DNA of 64,000 bases from NCBI RefSeq assembly GCF_004362525.1, contig NZ_SNXS01000017.1, positions 18,303 to 82,302 of the forward strand, read 5' to 3'. The notes below the pieces were generated by a model, which saw nothing but the letters and a program-made list of their open reading frames with translations, did no database searches and had not been told where the DNA came from. Of this stretch, positions 16,314 through 26,654 are shown in pieces (position 1 is the stretch's first letter; the number at the start of each line of letters is the position of its first letter). Origin of the DNA: Roseateles toxinivorans (GTDB lineage: Bacteria > Pseudomonadota > Gammaproteobacteria > Burkholderiales > Burkholderiaceae_C). The translations under genes and the position numbers were made by a program.

Positions 16314-18020
16314 ATGGGCACCTCTGCCTGGCTCAATCTTGCCCTCTTCATGAGCATTCTGCTGCTTCTGGCCTGGCCGCTGTCGAAGTGGCTCTCGCGG
16401 GTGGCCGAGGGCACCCTGCCGCGCTGGATGGGGGCCGTTGAAGGCGGCTTCTACCGCCTGGCCGGCGTCACGCCCGACGAGGGCATGGGCTGGAAGCAGT
16501 ACGCCTTCGCCTTGCTGCTGTTCAACTTCCTGGGCGTGCTGGCGGCCTATGCGCTGCAACGCCTGCAGGGTCTGCTGCCGCTGAACCCGCAGGGCATGGC
16601 CGCGGTCTCGCCCGACTCGGCCTTCAACACCGCCATCAGCTTTGTCACCAACACCAACTGGCAGGGCTATGGCGGCGAGTCCACGATGAGCTATCTGACG
16701 CAGATGCTGGCGCTGACGGTGCAGAACTTCGTCTCGGCCGCCACCGGCATTGCGGTGGTGTTTGCGCTGATACGCGGCTTTGCCTCCAAGCTCTCCGGCA
16801 CGATTGGCAACTTCTGGGTTGACCTGACCCGTGTCACGCTGTGGGTGCTGTTGCCCCTGTCCTTTGTGTTCGCGCTGTTCCTGGTGGGGCAGGGCGTGAT
16901 CCAGAACTTCAGCGCCTATGTCGATGTGTCCGGGCTGGAGCAGAGTCAGCAGATTGCCATGGGCCCGGTGGCCTCGCAGGAGGCGATCAAGATGCTGGGC
17001 ACCAATGGTGGCGGCTTCTTCAATGCCAACTCGGCACATCCCTACGAGAACCCGACGCCGCTGAGCAACTTCGCGCAGATGCTGTCCATCTTCCTGATCC
17101 CGGCCGCGCTGTGCTTCACGTTCGGCCAGTTGGTCGGTGACAAGCGCCAAGGCGTGGCCATTCTGGCGGCGATGAGCGTGTTGTTCATTGCCGGCGTGAT
17201 CACGGCCACGGCCGCTGAGCAGGCGGGCAATCCGCTGTTGGCCGCACTCGGTGTCGACCAGAGCTTGAGCGCCACCCAGGCCGGCGGCAATATGGAGGGC
17301 AAGGAGGCCCGCTTCGGCATCACCGCCAGCAGCCTGTTCGCCGTCATCACCACGGCCGCCTCCTGCGGCGCGGTCAACGCGATGCATGACTCGCTGACGC
17401 CCATCGGCGGCATGGTCACCCTGGTAATGATGCAGCTGGGCGAGGTGGTGTTCGGCGGCGTCGGCACCGGCCTGTACGGCATGCTGATCTTTGCCGTGAT
17501 GGCGGTCTTCATCGCCGGCCTGATGATAGGCCGCACGCCCGAGTACCTGGGCAAGAAGATCGAGAGCCATGACATGAAGATGGTGTCCGTCGCCATCCTC
17601 GTCACGCCGATGGTGGTGCTGATCGGCACCGCGATTGCCGTGCTGGCCGCCGGCGGCAAGGCAGGGATCGCCAACCCCGGGGCGCACGGCTTCTCGGAGA
17701 TCCTTTACGCCTTGACCTCGGCCGGCAACAACAACGGCAGCGCCTTCGCCGGCCTGTCGGCCAACACACCGTTCTACAACATCCTGCTGGGCGTCGTGAT
17801 GTGGCTGGGCCGCTTCGGCGTGATCGTGCCGGTGCTGGCCCTGGCCGGCAGCATGGCGGCCAAGAAGCGCATTCCGGTCGGCGCCGGCACGCTGGGCACC
17901 CATGGGCCGCTGTTTGTCGCCCTGCTGGTGGGCACGGTGCTGCTGGTGGGCCTGCTCAATTACGTGCCCGCGCTGGCCCTGGGGCCTGTCGTCGAGCACC
18001 TGCTTCTGATGAAGGTCTGA
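16314..18020 (+). CDS. kdpA: Potassium-transporting ATPase subunit A (channel-like subunit)
   Basis: Potassium-selective membrane subunit of the KdpFABC pump (568 aa, close to the usual 557). The pore loops are visible: [36 protein letters not shown] and [13 protein letters not shown], along with about ten membrane segments. It binds potassium from the periplasm and passes it to KdpB. It follows kdpF without a gap and precedes kdpB by three bases. Confidence 0.98.
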   Translation: MGTSAWLNLALFMSILLLLAWPLSKWLSRVAEGTLPRWMGAVEGGFYRLAGVTPDEGMGWKQYAFALLLFNFLGVLAAYALQRLQGLLPLNPQGMAAVSPDSAFNTAISFVTNTNWQGYGGESTMSYLTQMLALTVQNFVSAATGIAVVFALIRGFASKLSGTIGNFWVDLTRVTLWVLLPLSFVFALFLVGQGVIQNFSAYVDVSGLEQSQQIAMGPVASQEAIKMLGTNGGGFFNANSAHPYENPTPLSNFAQMLSIFLIPAALCFTFGQLVGDKRQGVAILAAMSVLFIAGVITATAAEQAGNPLLAALGVDQSLSATQAGGNMEGKEARFGITASSLFAVITTAASCGAVNAMHDSLTPIGGMVTLVMMQLGEVVFGGVGTGLYGMLIFAVMAVFIAGLMIGRTPEYLGKKIESHDMKMVSVAILVTPMVVLIGTAIAVLAAGGKAGIANPGAHGFSEILYALTSAGNNNGSAFAGLSANTPFYNILLGVVMWLGRFGVIVPVLALAGSMAAKKRIPVGAGTLGTHGPLFVALLVGTVLLVGLLNYVPALALGPVVEHLLLMKV

Positions 18021-18023
18021 ATC

Positions 18024-20114
18024 ATGACCACTCTGAATACCCAAACCGCTTTCTCGCTTTTTGATCCCAAGCTGGTAGGCCCCGCCTTGCGCGAGTCCTT
18101 CATCAAGCTGGACCCGCGCCTGCAGTGGCGCAACCCGGTGATGTTCGTCGTCTACATCGGCTCGCTGCTGACCAGCCTGCTGTGGCTTCTCAGCCTGCGT
18201 GTGCCGGCCGTTGCAGGCACCGAGGGCTCGACCTTCATGCTGGCGATCGCGCTGTGGTTGTGGTTCACCGTGCTGTTCGCCAACTTAGCCGAGGCCATGG
18301 CCGAGGGCCGCAGCAAGGCCCAGGCGGCCTCGCTGCGCGGCCTCAAGACCCGCACCTGGGCCAAGAAGCTGCACGAGCCCAAGCATGGTTCCCAATGGCA
18401 TCCGGTGCAATCGGACGAGTTGCGCAAGGGCCATGTCGTGCTGGTCGAGGCCGGTGACATGATCCCGCTGGACGGCGAAGTCATCGAAGGCGTGGCCTCG
18501 GTGGACGAGAGCGCCATCACCGGCGAGTCGGCTCCGGTCATCCGCGAGTCGGGCGGCGACTTCGGCTCGGTCACCGGCGGCACGCGCGTGCTGTCCGACT
18601 GGCTGGTGGTGCGCATCACCGTCAACCCTGGTGAGTCGTTCCTGGACCGCATGATTGCCATGGTCGAGGGCGCCAAGCGCCAGAAGACGCCCAACGAGAT
18701 CGCGCTGACGATTCTGTTGGTGGCGCTGACGCTGGTGTTCCTGGTCGTCACCGTGACCCTGCTGCCGTTTTCGATGTTCAGCGTCGAAGCGGCAGGCGCG
18801 GGCACCGTGGTGTCCATCACCGCGCTGATTGCCCTGCTGGTCTGCCTGATCCCGACCACCATCGGCGGCCTGCTGTCCGCCATCGGTGTGGCCGGCATGA
18901 GTCGCATGATGCAGGCCAATGTCATCGCCACTTCGGGCCGTGCCGTCGAGGCCGCCGGTGACGTGGACGTGCTGATGCTGGACAAGACCGGCACCATCAC
19001 GCTGGGCAACCGCCAGGCCAGCGCCTTCATGCCGGTGCCGGGTGTGACCGAGCAGCAGCTGGCCGATGCGGCGCAGCTGTCGTCCTTGGCCGATGAAACG
19101 CCCGAGGGCCGCAGCATCGTTGTGCTGGCCAAGACCCGTTTCAACCTCCGCGAGCGTGACATGACTTCGCTGCAGGCCCAGTTCGTGCCCTTCACCGCAC
19201 AGACGCGGATGAGTGGCGTCGATCTGGCCGGCGGGCGCGTCATTCGCAAGGGCGCAGGCGAGGCCGTGCGCCAGCATGTGCAGGCGCTGGGTGGCACCTT
19301 CCCCACCGAGCTGAGCCAGCTGATTGATGACGTGGCACGCCGCGGCAGCACGCCCCTGGTCGTGTCAGACGGCGCCCGCGCGCTGGGCGTGGTCGAGCTG
19401 AAGGACATCGTCAAGGGCGGCATCAAGGAGCGCTTTGCCGAGCTGCGCCGCATGGGCATCAAGACGGTGATGATCACCGGCGACAACCGCCTGACGGCCG
19501 CCGCGATTGCCGCCGAGGCCGGCGTCGATGACTTCCTGGCCGAGGCCACGCCCGAGGCCAAGCTGAAGCTGATACGCGAGTACCAGGGCGAGGGGCGGCT
19601 GGTGGCGATGACCGGTGACGGCACCAACGACGCCCCGGCCCTGGCCCAGGCCGATGTGGCCGTGGCCATGAACACCGGCACCCAGGCGGCCAAGGAGGCC
19701 GGCAATATGGTGGACCTGGACTCCAACCCGACCAAGCTGCTGGAGATCGTCGAGACCGGCAAGCAGCTCTTGATGACGCGCGGGTCCCTGACGACCTTCT
19801 CGATCGCCAACGACGTGGCCAAGTACTTCGCCATCATCCCGGCGATGTTCGTCGGCGTCTATCCGCAGCTGACGGCGCTGAATGTGATGGGCCTGCACAG
19901 CCCCAGCTCGGCCATCCTGTCAGCGGTGATCTTCAATGCGCTGATCATCGTTGCGCTGATTCCGCTGGCCCTCAAGGGCGTGCAGTACCGCGCCATCGGT
20001 GCGGCCGCGCTGCTGCGCCGAAATCTGTTGATCTATGGCCTGGGCGGCCTGATCGTGCCCTTCATCGGCATCAAGGTCATAGACCTGATTTTGGTCGCCG
20101 GCCACCTCGTTTAA
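18024..20114 (+). CDS. kdpB: Potassium-transporting ATPase subunit B (P-type ATPase)
   Basis: ATP-hydrolysing subunit of KdpFABC (696 aa). Visible P-type motifs are AITGESAPV in the actuator domain, [10 protein letters not shown] with the phosphorylated Asp, KGAGEAVR in the nucleotide domain and [20 protein letters not shown] in the hinge. [22 protein letters not shown] is the family-specific membrane segment. Full length with no broken motif. Confidence 0.98.
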   Translation: MTTLNTQTAFSLFDPKLVGPALRESFIKLDPRLQWRNPVMFVVYIGSLLTSLLWLLSLRVPAVAGTEGSTFMLAIALWLWFTVLFANLAEAMAEGRSKAQAASLRGLKTRTWAKKLHEPKHGSQWHPVQSDELRKGHVVLVEAGDMIPLDGEVIEGVASVDESAITGESAPVIRESGGDFGSVTGGTRVLSDWLVVRITVNPGESFLDRMIAMVEGAKRQKTPNEIALTILLVALTLVFLVVTVTLLPFSMFSVEAAGAGTVVSITALIALLVCLIPTTIGGLLSAIGVAGMSRMMQANVIATSGRAVEAAGDVDVLMLDKTGTITLGNRQASAFMPVPGVTEQQLADAAQLSSLADETPEGRSIVVLAKTRFNLRERDMTSLQAQFVPFTAQTRMSGVDLAGGRVIRKGAGEAVRQHVQALGGTFPTELSQLIDDVARRGSTPLVVSDGARALGVVELKDIVKGGIKERFAELRRMGIKTVMITGDNRLTAAAIAAEAGVDDFLAEATPEAKLKLIREYQGEGRLVAMTGDGTNDAPALAQADVAVAMNTGTQAAKEAGNMVDLDSNPTKLLEIVETGKQLLMTRGSLTTFSIANDVAKYFAIIPAMFVGVYPQLTALNVMGLHSPSSAILSAVIFNALIIVALIPLALKGVQYRAIGAAALLRRNLLIYGLGGLIVPFIGIKVIDLILVAGHLV

Positions 20115-20125
20115 GGAGTCACTTC

Positions 20126-20698
20126 ATGTCGAATATCCTGCGTCCCGCCCTGGTGTCGTTGGTGCTGCTCAGTGCCATCACCGGCCTGCTGTATCCCGTG
20201 GCCGTCACCGGCGCTGCCCAGCTGCTGTTCCCGCAACAGGCGGCGGGCAGCCTGATCACCGAAGGGGTCAAGACCGTCGGCTCCGAGCTGATAGGCCAGA
20301 GCTTCACGGCGCCCAAATACTTCTGGGGCCGCCCCTCGGCCACCGGGCCCATGGCCAATAACGCGGCAGGCTCCAGCGGCTCGAACCAGGGCCCGCTGAA
20401 CCCGGCCCTGGTCGATGCCGTCAAGGGGCGGGTCGAGGCGCTGCGTGCGGGCGATCCGGACAACCAGCTGCCGGTGCCCGCCGACCTGGTGACGGCCTCT
20501 GCCAGCGGCCTGGACCCGCACATCACAGTAGCCGCCGCCCGCTACCAGGCCGGCCGCGTCGCCCGCGAGCGTCAGCTCTCGCCCGAGGCTGTACAGCGGC
20601 TGATCGCAGTCCACACCGAGGGCCCGGACCTGGGCCTGCTGGGTGAGCCTCGCGTCAATGTGCTGCAGCTGAACCTGGCGCTCGATCACAATCGCTGA
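20126..20698 (+). CDS. kdpC: Potassium-transporting ATPase subunit C
   Basis: 190-residue subunit with one N-terminal membrane segment ([22 protein letters not shown]) and a periplasmic domain containing [38 protein letters not shown] and the [11 protein letters not shown] end, all typical of KdpC. It assists potassium capture and assembly. AAGGAGT precedes the start. Confidence 0.97.
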   Translation: MSNILRPALVSLVLLSAITGLLYPVAVTGAAQLLFPQQAAGSLITEGVKTVGSELIGQSFTAPKYFWGRPSATGPMANNAAGSSGSNQGPLNPALVDAVKGRVEALRAGDPDNQLPVPADLVTASASGLDPHITVAAARYQAGRVARERQLSPEAVQRLIAVHTEGPDLGLLGEPRVNVLQLNLALDHNR

Positions 20699-20701
20699 GT
20701 C

Positions 20702-23413
20702 ATGTCAGACCCCTCAAGACCAGACCCCGACGCCTTGCTGGAGCAGCTGCGCCAGCAGGAGCAGAGCGCTGCGCGCGGCAAGCTGCGCATCTACTTCGGC
20801 TCCTCCGCCGGCGTGGGCAAGACCTACGCGATGCTGCAGGCCGCGCGCAAGCTCTTGAGCGAGGGCCGCGAGGTGCTGGTCGGTGTGGTCGAGACCCATG
20901 GCCGCAGCGAGACGCTGGCGCTGACCGAGGGCCTGGAGGTCCTGCCGCCGCGCCAGATCGACTACCGCGGCCGCAGCCTGCCCGAGTTCGACCTGGACGC
21001 GGCCCTGGCCAGGCGACCCTCGCTGATTCTGGTCGACGAGCTGGCCCACTCCAACGTTGCCGGCTCCCGCCACCCGAAGCGCTGGCAGGACGTCGAGGAA
21101 CTGCTGGCCAATGGCATCAATGTCTACACCACGCTGAACGTCCAGCACCTGGAAAGCCTCAATGACGTGGTCGGTGGCATCACCGGCATCCGCGTGCAGG
21201 AGACTCTGCCCGACACCTTCTTCGACCGCGCCGACGAGGTGGTGATGGTGGACACGCCGGCCGATGAACTGCTTGCCCGTTTGAAGGCGGGAAAAGTCTA
21301 TATGCCCGGCCAGGCCGAGCGCGCCGCGCGCAACTTCTTCCGCAAGGGCAATCTAATGGCCCTGCGCGAGCTGGCACTGCGCCGCACGGCCGATCGGGTC
21401 GAAGACGACGTGCAGGCCTGGCGCAGCAACAAGGCCATCAGCCAGGTCTGGAAGACCGAGGCGGCCATCCTCTGCGCGATCGGCCCCTCGGTGGGTGCCG
21501 AGCATGTGGTGCGCAGCGCCGCGCGGCTGGCCCAGCAACTGAATGTCAGCTGGCACGCGGTCTATGTGGAGACGCCGCAGCTGCAGCGCCTGCCCGATGC
21601 GCAGCGCGAACGGATCCTGCGCGTGGTGCGGCTGGCCCATGATCTGGGCGCGGCCACCGCCGTGCTGCAGGCGCAAGACATGGCCTCGGCCTTGATTGCC
21701 CATGCGCGCGAACACAACCTGTCCCAGCTGATGCTGGGCCGCGCGCCGGCGCAGCCGGCCTGGAGGCGATGGTTCTCGGGGCCAGGTCTGCACCAGCGCC
21801 TGGCCGAGAGCGCACCCGATGTGGACCTGATCGAGGTCGGCCGCCCGCTGGCCGCTCCAGCGCCCAAGGCGCCCGCCGATGCGGCGGCGGCCAGCTGGGC
21901 CGCCTGGGTCGGTCAGTGGCAACGCTATGGCCTGACCCTGCTGGCCTGCGTGGCCACCACGGCACTGGCCAGGCCGCTTCAGCCGTATTTCGACGAGGCC
22001 AATATCGTCATGCTGTTCCTGCTGACGGTGGTCGGTGTGTCGCTGCGCTGGGGGCGCGGACCCTCGGTGCTGGCCAGCTTCGTCAGCGTCGGCCTGTTCG
22101 ACTTTTTCTTCGTCGCGCCGCACCTGAGCTTTGCGGTGTCTGATGTGCAGTACCTCTTGACCTTCATCGTCATGCTGGCCGTGGGCCTGGTGACCGGCCA
22201 GCTGACCGCCCATTTGCGCTACCAGGCCCAGGTGGCCGCCGAGCGTGAGGCGCGCTCGCGGGCGCTGTTCGAGCTGACGCGCGAGCTGTCCGGTGCGCTG
22301 CAGACCGAGCAGGTGGTGCTCAGCGCGCAGGAGAGCCTTTCACGCGAGCTGCATGGTCGGGCGTTGGTGCTGGTGCTTGATCTGCAGGACCGTCTGCAGC
22401 TGCCGCCGGGCGTTGATGAACAACCGGACCCGCCCGACCTGGGCACCGCCCGCTGGGCGCTGGACCATGGTCAGGCCGCCGGCCTGGCCACCGATACCTT
22501 GCCGGGCAGCCCCTGGTTCTACCTGCCCCTGCAAGCGCCGATGCGGGCGCGCGGCGTGCTGGCCGTGCGCCCGCGTGATCTGGCCAGCGTGATGCAGCCC
22601 GAGCGCCGCGCCCAGCTCGACACCTATGCCAGCATCATCGGCCAGGCGCTGGAGCGGGTGCACTACGTCGAGGTGGCGCAGGACGCGCTGGTGCATATCG
22701 AGTCGGAGCGGCTGCGCAACTCGCTGCTGTCGGCGCTGTCACATGACTTGCGCACGCCGTTGGCGGTGGTCTATGGCCTGGCCGATACGCTGGCCGCACT
22801 GCCCGAGCTGCCGGCCGCCGGGTTGGACATGGCCCAGGCGTTGCGCCAGGAGGCCCAGCGCATCAACGCGATGGTCAACAAGCTGCTGGACATGGCGCGC
22901 CTGCAAAGCGGCGCCGTACAGCTGCGCCTGGAGTGGCAGCCGATCGAGGAAGTGGTGGGCAGCGCCTTGCAGGCGATGCAGCCGGTACTCACCGGACGCA
23001 ATGTATCTATCGCGCTGGCGCCCGAGCTGCCGCTGGTGCAGCTCGATGCGGTGCTGATTGAACGCGTGCTGTGCAATCTGCTGGAGAACGCCGCCAAGTA
23101 CACCCCGGCCGGCACGGCGATCGACATCAGCGCCGAGGCGCGCGATGGCGAACTGCTGCTCAGCGTGGCCGACCACGGCCCCGGGCTGCCGGCCGGCCGC
23201 GAAGAGCAGCTGTTCGACAAGTTCACCCGCGGTGAAAAAGAGTCATCAACGCCCGGCGTCGGCCTGGGCCTGGCGATCTGCCGTGCCATCATGCAGGCCC
23301 ACCAGGGGCGCATCTGGGCGGAGACTGCGGCCGGTGGCGGTGCCCGGTTTGTGCTGAGCCTGCCCTTGGGTACCCCGCCCAGCCTGCCTGATCTGGAAGA
23401 CGCCAATGCATGA
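20702..23413 (+). CDS. kdpD: Sensor histidine kinase KdpD
   Basis: Inner-membrane sensor of potassium limitation (903 aa). Order: KdpD domain with a Walker A-like GSSAGVGKT near residue 35, a USP-like domain (about 250-375), four membrane segments (about 400-500), a GAF-like region, then HisKA with the phosphorylated His in LLSALSHDLRTPLAVV and the HATPase domain (NLLENAAKYTP, DHGPGLP, GVGLGLAICRAIM). It starts three bases after kdpC, so it belongs to the kdp operon. It should phosphorylate KdpE, which is separated from it here by a REP-like cluster. Confidence 0.97.
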   Translation: MSDPSRPDPDALLEQLRQQEQSAARGKLRIYFGSSAGVGKTYAMLQAARKLLSEGREVLVGVVETHGRSETLALTEGLEVLPPRQIDYRGRSLPEFDLDAALARRPSLILVDELAHSNVAGSRHPKRWQDVEELLANGINVYTTLNVQHLESLNDVVGGITGIRVQETLPDTFFDRADEVVMVDTPADELLARLKAGKVYMPGQAERAARNFFRKGNLMALRELALRRTADRVEDDVQAWRSNKAISQVWKTEAAILCAIGPSVGAEHVVRSAARLAQQLNVSWHAVYVETPQLQRLPDAQRERILRVVRLAHDLGAATAVLQAQDMASALIAHAREHNLSQLMLGRAPAQPAWRRWFSGPGLHQRLAESAPDVDLIEVGRPLAAPAPKAPADAAAASWAAWVGQWQRYGLTLLACVATTALARPLQPYFDEANIVMLFLLTVVGVSLRWGRGPSVLASFVSVGLFDFFFVAPHLSFAVSDVQYLLTFIVMLAVGLVTGQLTAHLRYQAQVAAEREARSRALFELTRELSGALQTEQVVLSAQESLSRELHGRALVLVLDLQDRLQLPPGVDEQPDPPDLGTARWALDHGQAAGLATDTLPGSPWFYLPLQAPMRARGVLAVRPRDLASVMQPERRAQLDTYASIIGQALERVHYVEVAQDALVHIESERLRNSLLSALSHDLRTPLAVVYGLADTLAALPELPAAGLDMAQALRQEAQRINAMVNKLLDMARLQSGAVQLRLEWQPIEEVVGSALQAMQPVLTGRNVSIALAPELPLVQLDAVLIERVLCNLLENAAKYTPAGTAIDISAEARDGELLLSVADHGPGLPAGREEQLFDKFTRGEKESSTPGVGLGLAICRAIMQAHQGRIWAETAAGGGARFVLSLPLGTPPSLPDLEDANA

Positions 23414-23429
23414 GCTTCATCGTCCGCTG

Positions 23430-23518
23430 GCCCCGGATTGCATCCGGGCTACCCGGCCCCGTAGCCAGGATGCAATCCGGGGGGCAATTCCATCCCGTAG
23501 CCAGGATGCAATCCGGGA
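23430..23518. repeat. REP-like cluster, copies 2-4, between kdpD and kdpE
   Basis: Three palindromes: an inverted copy at 23430-23452 and two direct copies at 23461-23482 and 23497-23518 with a 36-base period. The last two read CCAGGATGCAATCCGGG, with one mismatch in the left arm. Inverted plus direct arrangement resembles BIME clusters. The group lies between CATGAG at the kdpD stop (23409-23414) and CATGAG at the kdpE start (23533-23538). Confidence 0.88.
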
Positions 23519-23533
23519 AGCGATGGCCTCGAC

Positions 23534-24235
23534 ATGAGTGACCCCCGCCCCACCGCCCTGATCGTCGAAGACGAACCCAGCATCCGCCGCTTCGTGCGGC
23601 TGGCGCTGGAAGCCGAGGGCTGGCAGGTGTTCGAGGCCGGCACGGTGCGCCAGGGCCTGGTCGATGCCGGCACGCGCCGCCCCGAGCTGGTGATACTGGA
23701 CCTGGGCCTGCCCGACGACGACGGCCTGAACTATCTGCGTGACCTGCGCAGCTGGTCGGGGGTGACGGTGATCGTGCTGTCGGCCCGCACCGACGAGGCC
23801 GACAAGATTGCCGCGCTGGACGCCGGCGCCGATGACTATCTGACCAAGCCTTTTGGCGTTGGCGAGCTGATGGCGCGGGTGCGCGCGGCGCAGCGCCGCA
23901 GCCAGTCGCAGAGCGCCTCGGGTGAGGCCGCCTCCAGCCTGTTCCGCTTCGGCGATGTGGAGCTCGACCTGGCCTCACGCCTGGTCAAGCGCGCCGGCGC
24001 AGAAGTGCACCTGACCCCGATCGAGTACCGGCTCCTGACCCATCTGGTCGCCAATGCCGGCAAGGTATTGACGCACAAGCAGCTGCTGAAGGCGGTCTGG
24101 GGCCCCAGCCATGGCGACGACAACCACTATCTGCGCGTCTATATGGGCAATCTGCGCCAGAAGCTGGAGGCTCAGCCGGCCCAGCCCCGGCATCTGCTGA
24201 CGGAAACCGGCGTCGGGTATCGCCTGGTCATCTGA
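23534..24235 (+). CDS. kdpE: Response regulator KdpE
   Basis: OmpR-type regulator of 233 residues. Receiver: EDEPSIRRFV acidic pair, phosphorylated Asp in LVILDLGLPDDDG, Lys in DYLTKPFGVGEL. C-terminal winged helix: LTPIEYRLLTHLVANAGKVLTHKQLLKAVWG and HYLRVYMGNLRQKLE. Once phosphorylated by KdpD it activates kdpFABC. The gap of 120 bases to kdpD is unusual for this pair and is filled by REP-like repeats. Confidence 0.97.
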   Translation: MSDPRPTALIVEDEPSIRRFVRLALEAEGWQVFEAGTVRQGLVDAGTRRPELVILDLGLPDDDGLNYLRDLRSWSGVTVIVLSARTDEADKIAALDAGADDYLTKPFGVGELMARVRAAQRRSQSQSASGEAASSLFRFGDVELDLASRLVKRAGAEVHLTPIEYRLLTHLVANAGKVLTHKQLLKAVWGPSHGDDNHYLRVYMGNLRQKLEAQPAQPRHLLTETGVGYRLVI

Positions 24236-24277
24236 GCCCGCTACAGTAGCGGTTTGAGATCAGTCAGCGGCCCCGGG

Positions 24278-25378
24278 ATGCAAGACAGCCAACTAGAAGC
24301 CGAAAACCTGCACCTGCGCCGGCAGCTCGAAGCGCTGCTGCGCGAGGCGCGGGCCAATGAGGAGAAGATGCGCCGCTTCGACGAGCTGGAGCACCGGCTG
24401 ATCGGTGCCCGCTCGGTGCTGGAGCTGCTGCGCCTGCTGCTCAGCGACTATGGCCATGCCTTCGGCATCGAGAGTGTGACGCTGGCCCTGGTGGACGCCG
24501 ATGGCGAGACCGGCCGGATCCTGGACAGCGAGCTGCGCGACGGCGCGGTGCTGAACGACCTGGTGCTCCTGCCCTCGGCCGCGCCGCTGGAAGCCCTCTA
24601 TGGCACAGCGCGCAAACCCTGGCTGGGCCGCTTCGAGGCGCCCTCCCATGCCCGCTTCTTCAACGCCCCGCCTAGGCCGCCCCGCTCGGTGGCCCTGCTG
24701 CCCTTGAGTCGCCATGGCGAGCTGATCGGCAGCCTGCATTTCGGCAGCTGCGACGCCGAGCGCTATGACCCGGCCGCCGGCACGAATCTGCTGGAGCGCC
24801 TGGCCAGCATCGTCGCCGTCTGCCTGGAGAGCGTGCTGAACCAGGAGCGCGTCAAGCTCGCGGGCCTGACCGATCTGCTCACCGGCGTGCACAACCGCCG
24901 CTATCTGGAGCACCGCTGCGGCGTAGAGATTGCCCAGGCGCGGCGCTACAAGCATGCGCTGGCCTGCCTGTTCCTGGACATCGACAAGTTCAAGCAGATC
25001 AATGACGCCCACGGCCACCCGGCCGGCGACGCCGTGCTGCGCGCGGTGGGCCACAGCATCCAGTCGCAGCTGCGTGCCGGTGACACCATCGCCCGCTATG
25101 GCGGCGAGGAGTTCGTCGTGCTGCTGCCGCAGACCGCCGCCCAGCATGCCCGCGAGATTGCCGAACGCATCCGCGCCCGCATTGCCGCCATGCCCTGCAC
25201 CGCCGACAGCGGCCAGCCGCTGGAGGTGACGATCTCGATCGGCCTGGCGATGCTGGGCGCCGTTCCCGCCGGGCAGGAACCGGCCCTGGTGGCGGCCGAG
25301 CTGATGGCGGCCGCTGACCGCGCGCTGTACCGGGCGAAGGCCGGCGGGCGCAATCGGGTGGAGTTTGAGGCCGCCTAG
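24278..25378 (+). CDS. DUF484-like / GGDEF diguanylate cyclase
   Basis: Predicted c-di-GMP synthase (366 aa). The N-terminus is a coiled helix (LEAENLHLRRQLEALLREARANEEK) followed by a DUF484/GAF-like domain (about 40-200). The GGDEF domain has DLLTGVHNRRYLEHR, FLDIDKFKQINDAHGHPAGD and an intact GGEEF active site; RAGD five residues before it is a complete inhibitory I-site. ATG at 24278 is chosen over a TTG at 24254. Its TAG overlaps the convergent lepB-like stop. Confidence 0.9.
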   Translation: MQDSQLEAENLHLRRQLEALLREARANEEKMRRFDELEHRLIGARSVLELLRLLLSDYGHAFGIESVTLALVDADGETGRILDSELRDGAVLNDLVLLPSAAPLEALYGTARKPWLGRFEAPSHARFFNAPPRPPRSVALLPLSRHGELIGSLHFGSCDAERYDPAAGTNLLERLASIVAVCLESVLNQERVKLAGLTDLLTGVHNRRYLEHRCGVEIAQARRYKHALACLFLDIDKFKQINDAHGHPAGDAVLRAVGHSIQSQLRAGDTIARYGGEEFVVLLPQTAAQHAREIAERIRARIAAMPCTADSGQPLEVTISIGLAMLGAVPAGQEPALVAAELMAAADRALYRAKAGGRNRVEFEAA

Positions 25379-26043
25379 CGAATTGCTTCGACGGTCCGCT
25401 CAAACCGCGGCACCCAGCTGCCGAGGATGTCGGCCGACACCAGCACCCGGTGCGCGCGGCCGATCAGCAGGTGCCGCGGCACGGCGCCGATGAAGCGGGA
25501 GTCCTCGCTGTTGTCGCGGCTGTCGCCGAGCATGAAGTAGTGGCCGGCGGGCACGGTGAGCGGGGCGAAGCTGCGCAGGGCCGGTTTGTCGGGGATGAAC
25601 TGGACGCGGCGGTCGGTGCCGGCCAGGCGTTCGGTGGCGCGGACGGCGCTCAGCTCGACGCCGGGGGCCACCGGTTCGGCGTGCAGCGACTGTTCGGCGT
25701 ATTCGGCCGCCTGGCCGTTGAGGTAGAGCACCTCGTTGCGCATCTCGACCACATCGCCGGGCAGGCCGACGATGCGCTTGATCAGCCTTGTGCCGTTGGC
25801 CGGCGAGCTGAAGGTGACGACGTCGCCGCGCTGTGGCTCACCAAGCGGGGCCAAGGAGATGTCGGTCAGCGGCAGCTTGAAGTCATAGGCCAGGCGATTC
25901 ACCAGCACCACATCGCCCTCCAGTAGCGTGGGGCGCATCGAGCCGGAGGGTATGGGGTTCCAGTCGGCGATGGCGGTTCGGAAGAAGCCGAAGCAGACCA
26001 GGAACACGATGAATCCGCGATTCTCTTTGAGCCAGTGCTTCAT
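25375..26043 (-). CDS. lepB: Signal peptidase I
   Basis: Membrane serine peptidase that removes signal peptides (222 aa). One N-terminal membrane span (GFIVFLVCFGFFRTAIA) precedes PIPSGSMRPTL with the nucleophile Ser; GTRLIKRIVGLPGD carries the general-base Lys and GDSRDNSEDSRFIG is box E. It is shorter than the E. coli enzyme and has a single span, as in many secondary LepB paralogues. No lepA next to it, so it may be an additional copy. Confidence 0.93.
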   Translation of the reverse strand: MKHWLKENRGFIVFLVCFGFFRTAIADWNPIPSGSMRPTLLEGDVVLVNRLAYDFKLPLTDISLAPLGEPQRGDVVTFSSPANGTRLIKRIVGLPGDVVEMRNEVLYLNGQAAEYAEQSLHAEPVAPGVELSAVRATERLAGTDRRVQFIPDKPALRSFAPLTVPAGHYFMLGDSRDNSEDSRFIGAVPRHLLIGRAHRVLVSADILGSWVPRFERTVEAIR

Positions 26044-26212
26044 GAGCGCCTCTGGAAAGTGGAGATGAGCGGCGGATTGGAGCGCGGGCACCGGTTTCGG
26101 TTCCCACCTCGGACGCAATTTGACGCAGCGCAAGCGCCAGCGATGCATGGCCTTGCCGGTCTTGACCATTGGTGACAGCATGCAGCCACTTTGTGAACCG
26201 GAGCTTTTCGCC

Positions 26213-26653
26213 ATGGCCGACTACAAGCATATCCTGCTGCCCACCGATGGCTCGACCAGCGCCGACAAGGCCGCCGAAACGGCCGTCGATCTGGCCCGGC
26301 GCTACGGCGCGCGGCTGAGCATCGTCAGCGTGATCGATCCGGTGCCCTTCATCAGCTTCCCCGAGGGCGGCGGCGAGGCGCTGGCCTACTATCTGGAGGC
26401 GGCCGAGGACGGTGCCAAACAGGGCATAGAGCAGGCCTCAGCGCGGGCCACGGCGGCCGGCGTCAGCTTCGACAGCCAGGTGTTGCGCGAGCATGGCCCG
26501 GCGCCGTCCATCATCGGCTTCGCCAAGCAAGAGGGTATCGATCTGATCGTGATGGGCTCACACGGCCGGCGTGGCCTGGACTCCTTGCTGCTGGGCAGCG
26601 TGGCGCACAAGGTGCTGACCCTTTCGCCGGTGCCAGTCCTTGTTGTGAAGTAA
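26213..26653 (+). CDS. Universal stress protein (UspA family)
   Basis: 146-residue single USP domain: YKHILLPTDGS at the start and the ATP-binding loop GSHGRRGLDSLLLGSVAHKVL (G-x2-G-x9-G-S) near the end, then VPVLVVK. Probably an ATP-binding cytosolic stress protein. GGAG nine bases before the ATG at 26213 supports the start. Confidence 0.95.
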   Translation: MADYKHILLPTDGSTSADKAAETAVDLARRYGARLSIVSVIDPVPFISFPEGGGEALAYYLEAAEDGAKQGIEQASARATAAGVSFDSQVLREHGPAPSIIGFAKQEGIDLIVMGSHGRRGLDSLLLGSVAHKVLTLSPVPVLVVK

Positions 26654-26654
26654 C

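Noticed and set aside
16023..18044. 673-codon antisense frame over kdpA
   Set aside because: Gln/His/Gly-rich shadow without domains; kdpA is unmistakable.
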